From Bacillus sp. RO2 (GTDB lineage: Bacteria; Bacillota; Bacilli; Bacillales; Bacillaceae_I), in NCBI RefSeq assembly GCF_012911845.1, contig NZ_JAAXCU010000026.1, positions 30,026 through 94,025 of the forward strand: a stretch of 64,000 nt of DNA, given 5' to 3'. Positions 35,566 to 45,508 of the stretch are shown piece after piece. Every line of letters begins with the position of its first letter. Position 1 is the first letter of the stretch. A model generated the notes under the pieces. That model saw only the letters and a list, made by a program, of their open reading frames with translations, was not told where the DNA came from and did no database searches. The position numbers were made by a program, and so were the translations under genes.

Positions 35566-38500
35566 CAAAACAATAAAAAAAGTATTGGTAATCGGGTCAG
35601 GACCGATCGTCATCGGTCAAGCAGCTGAATTTGACTATGCTGGAACACAAGCTTGCCTTGCTCTTAAAGAAGAAGGGATAGAAGTGGTCCTCGTAAACAA
35701 CAATCCTGCGACCATCATGACTGATGTTGATATTGCAGATCATGTTTATATGGAACCTTTAACAGTGGAAAGTTTAGAGAATATAATCGAAAAAGAGCAG
35801 CCTGATGGAATTATTGGAACCCTCGGTGGGCAAACGGCATTAAACTTGATAGTAGAGCTTTCGGACAAAGATATCTTGAAAAAACATAATGTTTCAGTCC
35901 TTGGAACATCCGTTCACTCTATTCAACAGGGAGAGGATCGAGAACTGTTTCGAAAACTGATGATGGAGTTGAATGAACCGGTTCCAGAATCCCAAATTGT
36001 CCATTCTCTAAAAGAAGGCATTCAATTTGTAAAGAAAATCGGTTACCCGCTTATCATCAGACCGGCATACACCTTAGGCGGAGAAGGTGGGGGCTTTGCA
36101 TATAACGATCAAGAGTTTGAAACCATACTGAAAAAAGGATTAAGCCTGAGTCCCATAGGTCAAGTATTAGTGGAAAGAAGTATAAAAGGCTGGAAAGAAG
36201 TGGAGTACGAGGTGATGCGTGATGATAACGATACTTGCATCATCGTCTGTAACATGGAAAATTTTGATCCGGTAGGCGTTCATACAGGAGACTCTATTGT
36301 AGTGGCTCCATCCCAAACATTAACCGATAGACAATATCAACTTCTAAGAAATGCAAGTCTAAAAATTATCAGAAACTTAAAGATTGTCGGAGGCTGCAAT
36401 ATCCAATTTGCTATGGATCCACAGTCAGACGATTACTATATTATCGAAGTGAATCCTCGGGTAAGCCGTTCATCCGCTCTTGCATCAAAGGCAACCGGTT
36501 ATCCGATTGCAAGAATGGCGGCCAAGTGTGCAGTAGGTTACCACTTGGACGAAATTAAAAATCCAATTACAGGCTCTACCTTTGCTTCCTTTGAGCCTGC
36601 TCTTGATTATGTTGTAGTGAAGTTACCAAGGTTTCCATTTGATAAATTTCCAGAAGCGGATTCAACCCTAAGTACACAAATGAAGGCAACTGGTGAAGTA
36701 CTTGCGATCGACCGGACCTTTGAAGGAGCATTAAATAAAGGACTACGCTCTTTGGAGATGAAAGTAAACGGGATTACACATCCTGCAATAGAGAATATGG
36801 AAGAAGCTCAATGGCTGCGATTAGTCAAGGAACCAACGCATTTAAGACTTTTTGCCATCACCCATGCATTTAGACAGGGTGTTTCATTAGAGTCCGTTCA
36901 TGAGATGACTTCTGTTGATAAATGGTTCCTTCATAAACTACAACAAATGGTATTACTCGAACAAGACATTTCAAACAACAGCTTGGATACACTGCCCCTT
37001 GAGACTTTAAAAATAGCAAAACGTCATAATATCAGTAATGACAGACTGTGTGCCTTGTTAGGTTGCAACCAAGAAGAATTAGCGACCCTTATGAAAGATC
37101 ACAATATATTTCCCTCCTATAAACTGGTTGACACGTGTGCAGCTGAATTTGAGGCGATAACTCCTTACTACTATTCCACTTACAATGGAGGGGATGAAGT
37201 AGAAGTCAGTCATAACAATAAAGCACTTATTATAGGTTCCGGTCCAATCCGTATCGGCCAAGGAATTGAATTTGACTATTGCTCTGTTCATGCCGTAAAA
37301 GCCTTGAAGAAAGCAGGATTTGAAACCATCGTCGTAAACAACAACCCCGAAACCGTCAGTACTGACTTTTCGGTGGCTGATAAACTATATTTTGAACCCA
37401 TTACAGTAGAAGATATTTTACCCGTTATTCAAAAGGAAAAGATTGATCTGGTCTTTATTCAATTTGGTGGTCAGACTGCCATCAACCTTGCTGAGGGTCT
37501 AAAAAGTAAGGGTGTCAAAATAGCAGGAACGAGCATCGAATCGATTGACAAGCTTGAGGACAGATCACACTTTTATTCTTTATTGGAATCAGTTGGTATT
37601 CCCCATATTGATGGGATGATGGTGGATCACCACAACCAATTGCAGGCTGCTGCACATACTATCGGTTATCCTGTATTGGTGCGTCCATCATACGTGATAG
37701 GTGGGCAATCCATGTATACACTTTTTAATGAAAAAGAATTAAATCAATTCAGCCAGACACACCAAAATAATGACACCATATGGCCTTTGTTGGTCGATCG
37801 GTATGTTCCGGGTCTTGAATGTGAACTGGATGTAATATCAGATGGAGATAAAATATATATCCCAGCAATATTTGAACACATTGAAAAGGCAGGGATTCAT
37901 TCAGGTGACAGCCTTGCCGTTCTTCCACCAATTTCCCTGTCAGAACAAGTGAAAGAACGACTAATCGAGTACACGAGGAAAATTTGTCAGTCTGCAAAAA
38001 TAATAGGAATTGCCAATATCCAATTTGTCATATCCGGAGACACTATCTATTGCTTAGAAGTAAACCCAAGGGCTTCCAGAACAGTCCCTATTGTTAGTAA
38101 AGTTACGAATGTACCAATGATAGAACTGGCAATTAAAGCGCAATTGGGCGAGAAACTCAGTCAAAGTGGCCTAAAAGAGGATCCAGGCTTTTGGACGGTC
38201 AAAGCACCTGTCTTTTCTGATGCTAAACTAAAGGACGTGGATCATGTATTAGGACCTGAAATGAAGTCTACTGGAGAAATTATCGGACTTGGCATGACTT
38301 TAGAAGAGGCGATGAGTAAAGCTTTGTTCCTTGGGAAAGAAAGCCCATTTTCACTCATGCAAGAAGAAAAGATGATTTTTTGCTCCATTGCAGATCGTGA
38401 AAAAACAAATGCTCTTCCACTTATGAAGGAACTTATGAACAAAGGATTTTCTATCATTGCAACAAAAGGGACAGCTTATTTCTTAAGAGAAAATAACATA

Positions 38501-38779
38501 AAAGTGAGTACCATTTTGCCAAAGGAAATAGACATCACATTCAAAACGGAGAAGTTTACTGCAGCAATCATCATTCCTACAATTGGAAGAAATCAACTAC
38601 GTAATGGAGCAATGTACCGCGCATTATGCTCAATAAACGGAATAAAAACTTTTACATGTTTAGAAACTGCTCAACAAGCAATCATGCTGAACGATACTAT
38701 ACAACAAAATTATCAAACTATAAAAGATTATATGAAAAATAAAAAGAGAGAGGTTGAATATTTATGCAAAGTGTACTAA
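35555..38779 (+). CDS. carB: Carbamoyl-phosphate synthase large subunit, arginine type
   Basis: 1074 residues with two homologous ATP-grasp synthetase halves: 'VIGSGPIVIGQAAEFDYAG' begins the first and 'IIGSGPIRIGQGIEFDYCS' the second (about residue 555). 'IIRPAYTLGGEGGG' and 'VRPSYVIGGQSM' are the ATP-binding loops. A C-terminal MGS-like allosteric domain starts near 930. It makes carbamoyl phosphate from bicarbonate, ammonia and 2 ATP. Start ATG 35555 has AGGAG upstream. It overlaps argF by 16 bases, so translation of the two is probably coupled. Confidence 0.94.
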   Translation: MPFNKTIKKVLVIGSGPIVIGQAAEFDYAGTQACLALKEEGIEVVLVNNNPATIMTDVDIADHVYMEPLTVESLENIIEKEQPDGIIGTLGGQTALNLIVELSDKDILKKHNVSVLGTSVHSIQQGEDRELFRKLMMELNEPVPESQIVHSLKEGIQFVKKIGYPLIIRPAYTLGGEGGGFAYNDQEFETILKKGLSLSPIGQVLVERSIKGWKEVEYEVMRDDNDTCIIVCNMENFDPVGVHTGDSIVVAPSQTLTDRQYQLLRNASLKIIRNLKIVGGCNIQFAMDPQSDDYYIIEVNPRVSRSSALASKATGYPIARMAAKCAVGYHLDEIKNPITGSTFASFEPALDYVVVKLPRFPFDKFPEADSTLSTQMKATGEVLAIDRTFEGALNKGLRSLEMKVNGITHPAIENMEEAQWLRLVKEPTHLRLFAITHAFRQGVSLESVHEMTSVDKWFLHKLQQMVLLEQDISNNSLDTLPLETLKIAKRHNISNDRLCALLGCNQEELATLMKDHNIFPSYKLVDTCAAEFEAITPYYYSTYNGGDEVEVSHNNKALIIGSGPIRIGQGIEFDYCSVHAVKALKKAGFETIVVNNNPETVSTDFSVADKLYFEPITVEDILPVIQKEKIDLVFIQFGGQTAINLAEGLKSKGVKIAGTSIESIDKLEDRSHFYSLLESVGIPHIDGMMVDHHNQLQAAAHTIGYPVLVRPSYVIGGQSMYTLFNEKELNQFSQTHQNNDTIWPLLVDRYVPGLECELDVISDGDKIYIPAIFEHIEKAGIHSGDSLAVLPPISLSEQVKERLIEYTRKICQSAKIIGIANIQFVISGDTIYCLEVNPRASRTVPIVSKVTNVPMIELAIKAQLGEKLSQSGLKEDPGFWTVKAPVFSDAKLKDVDHVLGPEMKSTGEIIGLGMTLEEAMSKALFLGKESPFSLMQEEKMIFCSIADREKTNALPLMKELMNKGFSIIATKGTAYFLRENNIKVSTILPKEIDITFKTEKFTAAIIIPTIGRNQLRNGAMYRALCSINGIKTFTCLETAQQAIMLNDTIQQNYQTIKDYMKNKKREVEYLCKVY

Positions 38780-39738
38780 AATGGGAAACGAACAAGGAGA
38801 CCTATCATGTTAGTCAATCTCATTTTTTGACACTGGGATCCTTTACACAAAAAGACATTCATTTTTTATTAGAAGATGCTATTAAACTAAAAAAATATCA
38901 AAAAGAGGGAATACCTCACCCATTCTTACAAGGTAAAGTGCTTGCCATGCTCTTTGAAAAGGCTTCTACAAGAACAAGAGTATCGTTTGAAGTCGGCATG
39001 CTGCAACTAGGTGGCCATGCAATTTTCCTAAGCTCCAATGATATTCAATTAGGGCGAGGAGAGTCCCCAGCAGATACGGCAAAAGTCCTGTCCCGTTATG
39101 TAGACGGATTGATGATACGAACTTATGACCATCAGTTATTAGAGGAATTTGCACATCATTCAGACGTACCAATTATCAATGGCCTTACTGATTCACATCA
39201 CCCAGCTCAAGTCTTGGCAGATCTTTTGACCATCAAGGAGCACAAAGGGAAGCTAAAAGGCTTAAAGTTATGTTACTTGGGCGATGCAAACAATAATATG
39301 TCTCATTCTTTAATAGAAGGTTCGGTAAAAGTAGGCATGGATATTTCCATAGCTTGTCCTACTGGGTTTGTACCAGATTTTCCCATTCTCACTGCAATGC
39401 AGAAGGAGGCATTTATAACAGGGTCTTCTATTAAGGTAGGAGAGTGCCCTGTTGAAATGATCAAAGATGCAGATGTAGTCGTAACAGATGTCTGGACCAG
39501 CATGGGGCAAGAATCTGAAACGGAAGAAAGACTTAAAGTATTTGCGCCTTATCAAGTAAACAGTGAGCTTTGCAAACATGCTAAGGATGATTTCATTTTT
39601 TTGCATTGCCTGCCAGCACACCGCGGAGAAGAAGTAACCGCTGAAATAATTGATGGAACCCATTCTGTAGTATTTGATGAAGCAGAAAACAGACTTCATG
39701 CACAAAAAGCCATTCTGAAGGCTTTGTTAGGGAACTAA
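38764..39738 (+). CDS. argF: Ornithine carbamoyltransferase
   Basis: 324 residues; transfers the carbamoyl group to ornithine to give citrulline. Carbamoyl-phosphate loop 'FEKASTRTRVSFEVGM' (STRTR), 'HHPAQVLADLLTI' (HPxQ), and catalytic 'FLHCLPAHRG' (HCLP) are all present. Last gene of the argC-F operon. The ATG at 38764 lies inside the carB end; GAGAGG is ten bases upstream. argG begins 66 bases further with its own ARG box. Confidence 0.94.
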   Translation: MQSVLKWETNKETYHVSQSHFLTLGSFTQKDIHFLLEDAIKLKKYQKEGIPHPFLQGKVLAMLFEKASTRTRVSFEVGMLQLGGHAIFLSSNDIQLGRGESPADTAKVLSRYVDGLMIRTYDHQLLEEFAHHSDVPIINGLTDSHHPAQVLADLLTIKEHKGKLKGLKLCYLGDANNNMSHSLIEGSVKVGMDISIACPTGFVPDFPILTAMQKEAFITGSSIKVGECPVEMIKDADVVVTDVWTSMGQESETEERLKVFAPYQVNSELCKHAKDDFIFLHCLPAHRGEEVTAEIIDGTHSVVFDEAENRLHAQKAILKALLGN

Positions 39739-39755
39739 ATTTTTTTACACTAAAA

Positions 39756-39769
39756 TGTATAAAAATACA
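39756..39769 (+). promoter_or_regulatory. ARG box upstream of argG (presumed AhrC/ArgR operator)
   Basis: TGTATAAAAATACA is the exact reverse complement of the palindrome before argC. CGTAG and a second AT-rich half-site (ATTTTTATACT) follow at the same distance. The promoter itself is not clearly resolved in the 66-base gap. Confidence 0.7.
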
Positions 39770-39804
39770 ACAACGTAGATTTTTATACTAGAGGAGGAAA
39801 TCAT

Positions 39805-41016
39805 ATGAAGAAAGAAAAAGTGGTTTTGGCATATTCAGGAGGACTTGATACTTCTGTTTCCGTTAAATGGTTACAAGAGAAATATGGCTATGATGTGATT
39901 GCACTGGGTCTTGATGTTGGTGAGGGAAAGGATCTCGAGTCAATCAAAAAAAAGGCTCTCGATGTTGGTGCAATCAAAGCTATTATGGTTGATGCAAAAG
40001 AGATGCTTGCCAAAGATTATATTGCCCCTGCATTAAAATCAAATGCGATGTATGAAGGAAAATACCCGCTATCATCCGCGCTGTCTCGTCCACTTATATC
40101 AAAGCTGCTTGTACAAGTCGCAGAGGAAGAGGGAGCGGTAGCAGTGGCACATGGTTGTACTGGGAAAGGGAACGATCAAGTCCGTTTTGAAGTTTCCATT
40201 CAAGCGCTAAATCCTAATTTAAAAGTCATTGCGCCTGTTCGTGAGTGGGGAATGACAAGAGATGAGGAAATCGAATACGCAGTAAAACATAATATTCCAA
40301 TTCCAGTTAATCTGGATAATCCCTTCTCCATAGATGCCAATATATGGGGGAGAGCATGTGAAGCAGGCGTATTGGAGAATCCATGGAATGAAGCACCAGA
40401 AGCAGCTTTTGATTGGACTAATCCGATTGAACTAACACCAGATCAACCGGAATACGTGGAAATCAGCTTCGATAAAGGTATACCGGTGGCGTTAAATGAA
40501 AAGCAAATGGGACTTGTTGATCTTATTGAAGAATTAAATCTGCTTGGAGGAAAACATGGGGTTGGAAGAATCGATCATATTGAAAATCGCTTGGTAGGAA
40601 TCAAGTCAAGAGAAGTATACGAAAACCCTGCAGCTCTTATCCTTATCCAAGCACATAAAGAACTTGAGTTCTTGACTCTTCCAAGAGAAGTTAGCCAGTT
40701 TAAAGCTTCTATTGATGAGCAAATGGCCAAGGTCATTTATGAAGGTCTATGGTATTCTCCTCTAGTGAACGCACTCGTGGCATTTATTGAAGAGACACAG
40801 AAAAATGTAACAGGTAAAATTCGAGTGAAACTCCAAAAAGGCAATCATACAGTAGTTGGACGCCAATCGCCATACAGCCTTTACAATGAAGAACTTGCAA
40901 CCTATTCCAAAGGGGATATGTTCGATCATAACGCAGCAGTAGGGTTCATCAAACTATGGGGACTTCCTACAAAAGTTTACGCAGAAATCCACAAGACAGA
41001 AAAAGTGACACTGTAA
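39805..41016 (+). CDS. argG: Argininosuccinate synthase
   Basis: 403 residues. N-terminal PP-loop '[15 protein letters not shown]' binds ATP; '[16 protein letters not shown]' and '[19 protein letters not shown]' are substrate-binding blocks. Joins citrulline and aspartate. GAGGAGGAAA precedes the ATG. Starts a second transcription unit argG-argH; argH begins 33 bases after its stop. Confidence 0.95.
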   Translation: MKKEKVVLAYSGGLDTSVSVKWLQEKYGYDVIALGLDVGEGKDLESIKKKALDVGAIKAIMVDAKEMLAKDYIAPALKSNAMYEGKYPLSSALSRPLISKLLVQVAEEEGAVAVAHGCTGKGNDQVRFEVSIQALNPNLKVIAPVREWGMTRDEEIEYAVKHNIPIPVNLDNPFSIDANIWGRACEAGVLENPWNEAPEAAFDWTNPIELTPDQPEYVEISFDKGIPVALNEKQMGLVDLIEELNLLGGKHGVGRIDHIENRLVGIKSREVYENPAALILIQAHKELEFLTLPREVSQFKASIDEQMAKVIYEGLWYSPLVNALVAFIEETQKNVTGKIRVKLQKGNHTVVGRQSPYSLYNEELATYSKGDMFDHNAAVGFIKLWGLPTKVYAEIHKTEKVTL

Positions 41017-41048
41017 AAGTTATGACCGCTAACGAAGGAGGCAACAAC

Positions 41049-42440
41049 ATGACAAAGCTATGGGGTGGAAGATTTACAAAAGAAACAAACAAACTAGTAG
41101 AAGAATTCACCGCATCCATCGAATTCGATAAAGAACTCGCTCTAGAAGATATCCAAGGAAGCATGGCACACGTCCAAATGTTAAGTGACTGTAACATCAT
41201 TCCAGAAGGCGACGCAAAAACAATCCAACATGGACTCCAAGTAATCCAAAATAAAATAAATGCCGGTGAAATGGAATTCTCCGTTGCACATGAAGATATT
41301 CATATGAACATTGAAAAGCTGTTAATAGATGAAATCGGACCGGTAGGAGGAAAACTTCACACCGGGAGAAGCCGAAATGACCAAGTGGCAACAGATATGC
41401 ACTTATACCTAAAAAATCAAACGGAAATGATTATATCATTGCTAAATAATGTACAAAATTCCATCTTAATAAAATCTAAAGAAAACGTGCAAACGATTTT
41501 ACCTGGCTACACCCATTTGCAACGTGCCCAACCTGTGTCATTTGCCCACCATCTAATGGCATATTTCTGGATGTTTGAACGTGACAAACAGCGTCTACAA
41601 GACAGCCTAAAGCGAATCAACTGGTCACCACTTGGAGCTGGCGCCTTGGCGGGCACTACCTTCCCGATAGATCGAGCACAGACAGCTTCCTTATTAGGAT
41701 TCGATAAAATATATCCCAACAGCATGGATGCCGTCAGTGACCGTGACTTTATCGTCGAGTTTTTATCTCATGCATCGCTTATCATGACACACATCTCACG
41801 TCTTTCAGAAGAAATGGTTATATGGTCCAGTCAGGAATTTCAATTTATTGAATTAGACGACTCTTTTTGTACTGGTTCAAGTATTATGCCTCAAAAGAAA
41901 AACCCGGATGTACCGGAATTGCTTCGAGCCAAAACTGGGAGAGTTTATGGAAATCTCGTTGGACTTTTGACAGTCCTAAAAGGTTTACCATTGGCTTATA
42001 ACAAAGACATGCAGGAAGACAAGGAAGGGATGTTCGATACAGTTAAGACACTGGTTGGTTCCTTGAAACTTCTTGCACCAATGATCCAAACGATGACTAT
42101 AAACGAAAAAAAGATGTATGCTGCGGTATCTCAGGACTTTTCAAATGCTACCGATATTGCCGATTATTTAGTGACCAAAGGTTTGCCATTTAGACAGGCT
42201 CATGAAATTATCAGTAAAATTGTACTTTATGCCATTAACCAGGACAAATACCTTTTAGGATTATCGCTAGAGGAGTATAAGGAATTTTCCCCCTTATTTT
42301 CTGACGATATCTTTAAGTTGCTTCAGCCAAAACACGTGGTGGGTGCAAGGAAGAGTGAAGGTGGTACATCCTTCGAACAAGTAGAAAGTCAGCTAGCATT
42401 AGCAGAGAAGCTAATATATGATTCTGTACCTTCTTCATAA
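41049..42440 (+). CDS. argH: Argininosuccinate lyase
   Basis: 463 residues of the fumarase/aspartase superfamily; releases arginine and fumarate. 'MTKLWGGRF' is the classical N-terminus, '[16 protein letters not shown]' carries catalytic residues, and '[18 protein letters not shown]' is the flexible catalytic loop. ATG 41049 has GAAGGAGG upstream. Last step of the pathway encoded here. A long hairpin follows that covers the ribosome site of the next gene. Confidence 0.95.
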   Translation: MTKLWGGRFTKETNKLVEEFTASIEFDKELALEDIQGSMAHVQMLSDCNIIPEGDAKTIQHGLQVIQNKINAGEMEFSVAHEDIHMNIEKLLIDEIGPVGGKLHTGRSRNDQVATDMHLYLKNQTEMIISLLNNVQNSILIKSKENVQTILPGYTHLQRAQPVSFAHHLMAYFWMFERDKQRLQDSLKRINWSPLGAGALAGTTFPIDRAQTASLLGFDKIYPNSMDAVSDRDFIVEFLSHASLIMTHISRLSEEMVIWSSQEFQFIELDDSFCTGSSIMPQKKNPDVPELLRAKTGRVYGNLVGLLTVLKGLPLAYNKDMQEDKEGMFDTVKTLVGSLKLLAPMIQTMTINEKKMYAAVSQDFSNATDIADYLVTKGLPFRQAHEIISKIVLYAINQDKYLLGLSLEEYKEFSPLFSDDIFKLLQPKHVVGARKSEGGTSFEQVESQLALAEKLIYDSVPSS

Positions 42441-42453
42441 TTTGCAAAACTCG

Positions 42454-42498
42454 ATACCCTCGTTCACAATGGAGTTATACTACTGTGAAGGAGGGTAT
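42454..42498 (+). promoter_or_regulatory. Hairpin sequestering the ribosome site of the DJ-1/PfpI gene
   Basis: ATACCCTCGTTCACA (42454-42468) and TGTGAAGGAGGGTAT (42484-42498) pair over 15 positions with one mismatch. The right arm contains AAGGAGGG, the Shine-Dalgarno sequence of ATG 42503. If transcribed through from argH, the site would be masked; the TTTT after it is too weak for a confident terminator call. Confidence 0.65.
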
Positions 42499-42502
42499 TT
42501 TA

Positions 42503-43027
42503 ATGAAATTACATAACAAAAAAATAATTCAATTGGTCAGTGACGATTTTGAGGATTTGGAGCTTTGGTATCCCGTTCTACGTTTACGTGAAGAAGGTGC
42601 AGAAGTGGTCATTGCGGGGGAAAAGGCAGGGACGACCTACATCGGAAAATACGGCGTACCGATTGAATCCGACATATCTTTTCACGATGCAGACCCATCA
42701 GATTATGATGCCATCTTGGTTCCTGGAGGATGGTCGCCAGATAAACTTCGTAGATATGAGGATATTCTAACATTTATACGAACTATGGATGAGCAACAGA
42801 AACCAATCGGTCAAATTTGCCATGCAGGCTGGGTATTAATTTCCGCAAAGATACTTCAAGGGAAAAAAGTAACCAGTACACCTGGAATTAAGGACGATAT
42901 GATTAACGCGGGAGCAGAGTGGGTCGACGAAGCAGTAATTGTTGACGGTCATATCATCTCCAGCAGAAGACCACCAGACCTTCCAGACTACATGAGAGAA
43001 TTCATCCAAGTATTAGCCGACAAATAG
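42503..43027 (+). CDS. DJ-1/PfpI family protein (general-stress type)
   Basis: A 174-residue class I glutamine-amidotransferase-like protein. Catalytic nucleophile Cys106 lies in the elbow 'IGQICHAGWVLISA' with His adjacent, and 'FEDLELWYPVLRLREEGAEV' gives the conserved Glu. Family members (YfkM, YhbO, PfpI) are intracellular and have been assigned protease, deglycase or stress-protection roles, none certain here. ATG 42503 is preceded by AAGGAGGG; a GTG six codons earlier lies inside the hairpin. It follows argH by 62 bases. Confidence 0.88.
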   Translation: MKLHNKKIIQLVSDDFEDLELWYPVLRLREEGAEVVIAGEKAGTTYIGKYGVPIESDISFHDADPSDYDAILVPGGWSPDKLRRYEDILTFIRTMDEQQKPIGQICHAGWVLISAKILQGKKVTSTPGIKDDMINAGAEWVDEAVIVDGHIISSRRPPDLPDYMREFIQVLADK

Positions 43028-43067
43028 ATAGAAATTAACCGTTAAAGTTAGCTTAGGGGGAGAAACA

Positions 43068-44024
43068 TTGAAAAAAATATACAAAGTTGGAGTAGTTGGG
43101 TTAGGGGTAGTTGGTCAGCGGCTAATTTCAGCATTCCAAAAAAACGACAATATTCAAATAGCAGCTGTGTGCGACAATAATGAGAACTTGGCAAAAGAAA
43201 CAGCCATTGAATGCGGTGATGTTTCTTACTTTTCAGACTACAAGGAACTACTACAACTTAAAGAAATCGATTTTGTCTATGTCGCGGTTCCACCAGAAGT
43301 GCATTATGATGTTGTCATGTCCGCTTTTCAACACAAAAAACATGTTCTCTGTGAAAAGCCACTTGCCAATTCTGCAGAAGAAGCAGTAGCGATGGTACAA
43401 GCTGCAGAAGAATCAGGGTTAGTACATGCTATGCATTTTCCTCTCGTCTATGAAAAAGCATATTCCACGATAGAAGATCATATACGCAAGGGTTCTTTTG
43501 GAAAAATAAAGCGCATTACCTTAAAAATGCACTTTGACCAGTGGCCAAGACCTTGGCAACAAACAAATTGGATAGGTTCCAGAAAACAAGGGGGATTCAT
43601 TAGAGAAATCTCCCCACATTACCTTCAAATGATTCTCCATTTTTTCGGACCTGTAAAAGAAGTCAAAACTTATGTGGATTACCCTTCCGATCCCTTATTA
43701 AGCGAGCAAGCTGTCATTGCCATGCTTGATCTTGAAAATGGAGTGCGAGTTCTTATTGATGGACTAGTTGGACAAGCTGAAAAGGAAGAAATAGCTTTTA
43801 CCATACATGGGGAAAATCAGAGCCTTTCTTTAATTAACTGGAGAAAGGTGATATTAGCAAATAAAGGAGAAGCGTGGCAAGACATGAAAGACTCCGAATT
43901 GGTATCTTCAAATGGCAGCTTGGTCGAACATTTTGTTAACAGATTAAATAATGAAGAGGCCATACTTGTTGGTTTTAAAGAAGGTTTACAGGTACAACGT
44001 GTTTTAGAACAACTTATTAGATAA
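43068..44024 (+). CDS. Gfo/Idh/MocA-family oxidoreductase
   Basis: 318 residues; Rossmann 'VGVVGLGVVGQRLISAF', then 'HVLCEKPLANSAEEAVAM' with the EKP lysine. 'KQGGFIREISPHYLQMILHFF' is the expected C-terminal-domain segment carrying catalytic His. Predicted NAD(P)-linked sugar or polyol dehydrogenase; only distantly similar to the 27.6-kb paralogue. Starts at TTG 43068, with TTAGGGGGAG upstream and no better start. It may be co-transcribed with the DJ-1 gene (40-base gap). Confidence 0.85.
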   Translation: MKKIYKVGVVGLGVVGQRLISAFQKNDNIQIAAVCDNNENLAKETAIECGDVSYFSDYKELLQLKEIDFVYVAVPPEVHYDVVMSAFQHKKHVLCEKPLANSAEEAVAMVQAAEESGLVHAMHFPLVYEKAYSTIEDHIRKGSFGKIKRITLKMHFDQWPRPWQQTNWIGSRKQGGFIREISPHYLQMILHFFGPVKEVKTYVDYPSDPLLSEQAVIAMLDLENGVRVLIDGLVGQAEKEEIAFTIHGENQSLSLINWRKVILANKGEAWQDMKDSELVSSNGSLVEHFVNRLNNEEAILVGFKEGLQVQRVLEQLIR

Positions 44025-44127
44025 CGATCGTTACCAAATTTATCTCTTTTTTATCATTATTACCAATAATACTTTTAGGTGAAATTGCAAAACTAAAAAA
44101 GTATTAAAGATGAAAAGGAGATGTACG

Positions 44128-44979
44128 ATGAAGAAATTTATGAAGGTAACGATAATTACTGCTTTTGCATTATCTTTAATGGTCGGTTGTAACAATGGTG
44201 CCACTAACGATAATGAAAATATGGATAACAACAACACGGCTTTTCTTGATAATGACAACGGCAACGGAATTACACATGTACGAAATGAAGCTCGCGGGAT
44301 GGGTCAAAGTGCAGATGTCCAAGAAATCAACAATGGATACTTAACAATTGATCAAAACTCTTTCAGCACATCAATACCAAGTGAAAAGTTCCCGCATTTT
44401 GAGAAATTCCAGCAAGAAGGACCGTTCGCTATTTACAAATTCCAACAAGAAATACCTCAGGGTCAACAAGGACAGCCTGCACCTGCTCAGCCAGAACAAA
44501 AACAAGCTCCACAAGGCGGTCAAGCTGCACCACCTGAGAATCAACCTGCAGAAGAACCGGCAAATGATAATCAACAACAGGCTGAAGAGTCAACAGAAGG
44601 AATTTCTGAAACAGAAATGAAAGTTATAGAGTTAACAAATGCGGAACGTCGCAAAAATGGATTATCAGACCTTAAAGCTGATGCTTCATTAAGCAATGTT
44701 GCTCGTGATAAATCCAAAGATATGCAAGCCAACAATTACTTTTCACACACAAGTCCAACACACGGATCTCCATTTGATATGATGAGAGACTACGGTATTT
44801 CTTATAATACTGCCGGTGAAAATATTGCAATGGGTCAACGTTCTCCTGAAGAGGTAGTTCAAGCTTGGATGAACAGTGAAGGACACCGTAAAAACATTCT
44901 AACTCCAGATTTCACACACATCGGAGTAGGGTATGTAGAAGAAGGAAATTATTGGACACAAATGTTTATCGGTAAATAA
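44128..44979 (+). CDS. CAP/SCP-domain lipoprotein (YkwD-like)
   Basis: A 283-residue exported protein. The N-terminus is a lipoprotein signal ending 'LMVGC', with Cys about residue 21 as lipidation site. An Asn/Asp-rich spacer and a Pro/Gln-rich linker (about 113-160) lead to a CAP domain at about 165-283 with 'ELTNAERRKNGLSDL', 'HTSPTHGSPFDMM' and 'GENIAMGQRSPEEVVQAWM' then 'GHRKNIL'. The Asn/Gln-rich and Pro-rich parts suggest a wall-spanning tether. AAGGAGATG precedes ATG 44128. Related B. subtilis proteins are YkwD and YlbC. Function unknown. Confidence 0.85.
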   Translation: MKKFMKVTIITAFALSLMVGCNNGATNDNENMDNNNTAFLDNDNGNGITHVRNEARGMGQSADVQEINNGYLTIDQNSFSTSIPSEKFPHFEKFQQEGPFAIYKFQQEIPQGQQGQPAPAQPEQKQAPQGGQAAPPENQPAEEPANDNQQQAEESTEGISETEMKVIELTNAERRKNGLSDLKADASLSNVARDKSKDMQANNYFSHTSPTHGSPFDMMRDYGISYNTAGENIAMGQRSPEEVVQAWMNSEGHRKNILTPDFTHIGVGYVEEGNYWTQMFIGK

Positions 44980-44989
44980 GTAACATAAT

Positions 44990-45028
44990 GAAAAGCAAAT
45001 CTAGTCAGATGATTAGATTTGCTTTTTA
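44990..45028 (+). terminator. Intrinsic terminator of the CAP-domain gene
   Basis: AAAAGCAAATCTA pairs with TAGATTTGCTTTTT, followed by ATA. Confidence 0.85.
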
Positions 45029-45086
45029 TAATTGGTTTAGGAAATTATTAGAATTAGGATGATCTGATCTACAGGGTGAGAGTGGA

Positions 45087-45356
45087 GAGGTGTTCATGGG
45101 GGAGATGAAGACTTCGGTGACGAGGAAAAAGGAGTAGAGAGGTCCTCATAGAGGTGATGAAGACCTCAGTGACAAGGAAAAAGGAGTAGAGAGGTCCTCA
45201 AAGAGGTGATGAAGACCTCAGTCACGAGGAAAAAGGAGTAGAGAGGTCCTCATAGAGGTGATGAAGATCTCAGTCACGAGGAAAAACGAGTAGAGAGGTT
45301 TTTAAAGAGATGATGAAGACCTCAGTGACGAGAAAAAACGAGTAAAATGGTCCTCA
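45087..45356 (+). repeat. 52-bp palindromic tandem repeat array, locus 3
   Basis: Units anchored at 45089, 45141, 45193, 45245, 45297 and 45349, all steps exactly 52 bp. Each has GAGGTCCTCATAGAG...GATGAAGACCTC then AGTGACGAGGAAAAAGGAGT. The arms and A-rich spacer are homologous to loci 1 and 2 in the same orientation, though the loop and flank differ. It fills most of the 530-base gap before the DDAH-like gene. Confidence 0.9.
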
Positions 45357-45435
45357 TATCCGTTAAGAAAGAAGCGTAAAGGCTAGATCATACGTCCAAT
45401 ATTTCAAATCATTCATACCTTTTTCATTTGAAAAT

Positions 45436-45462
45436 GTTTAAATGATTCTCCGTTTAGGGAAT
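45436..45462 (+). promoter_or_regulatory. Candidate sigma-B promoter of the DDAH-like gene
   Basis: GTTTAA (45436-45441), 15-base spacer, GGGAAT (45457-45462). The B. subtilis homologue ykgA is, as I recall, in the general stress regulon, which fits. Confidence 0.5.
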
Positions 45463-45508
45463 AGAGTTCATAGTACAGCCTACATATAACTGATTGGAGG
45501 ATAACAAA

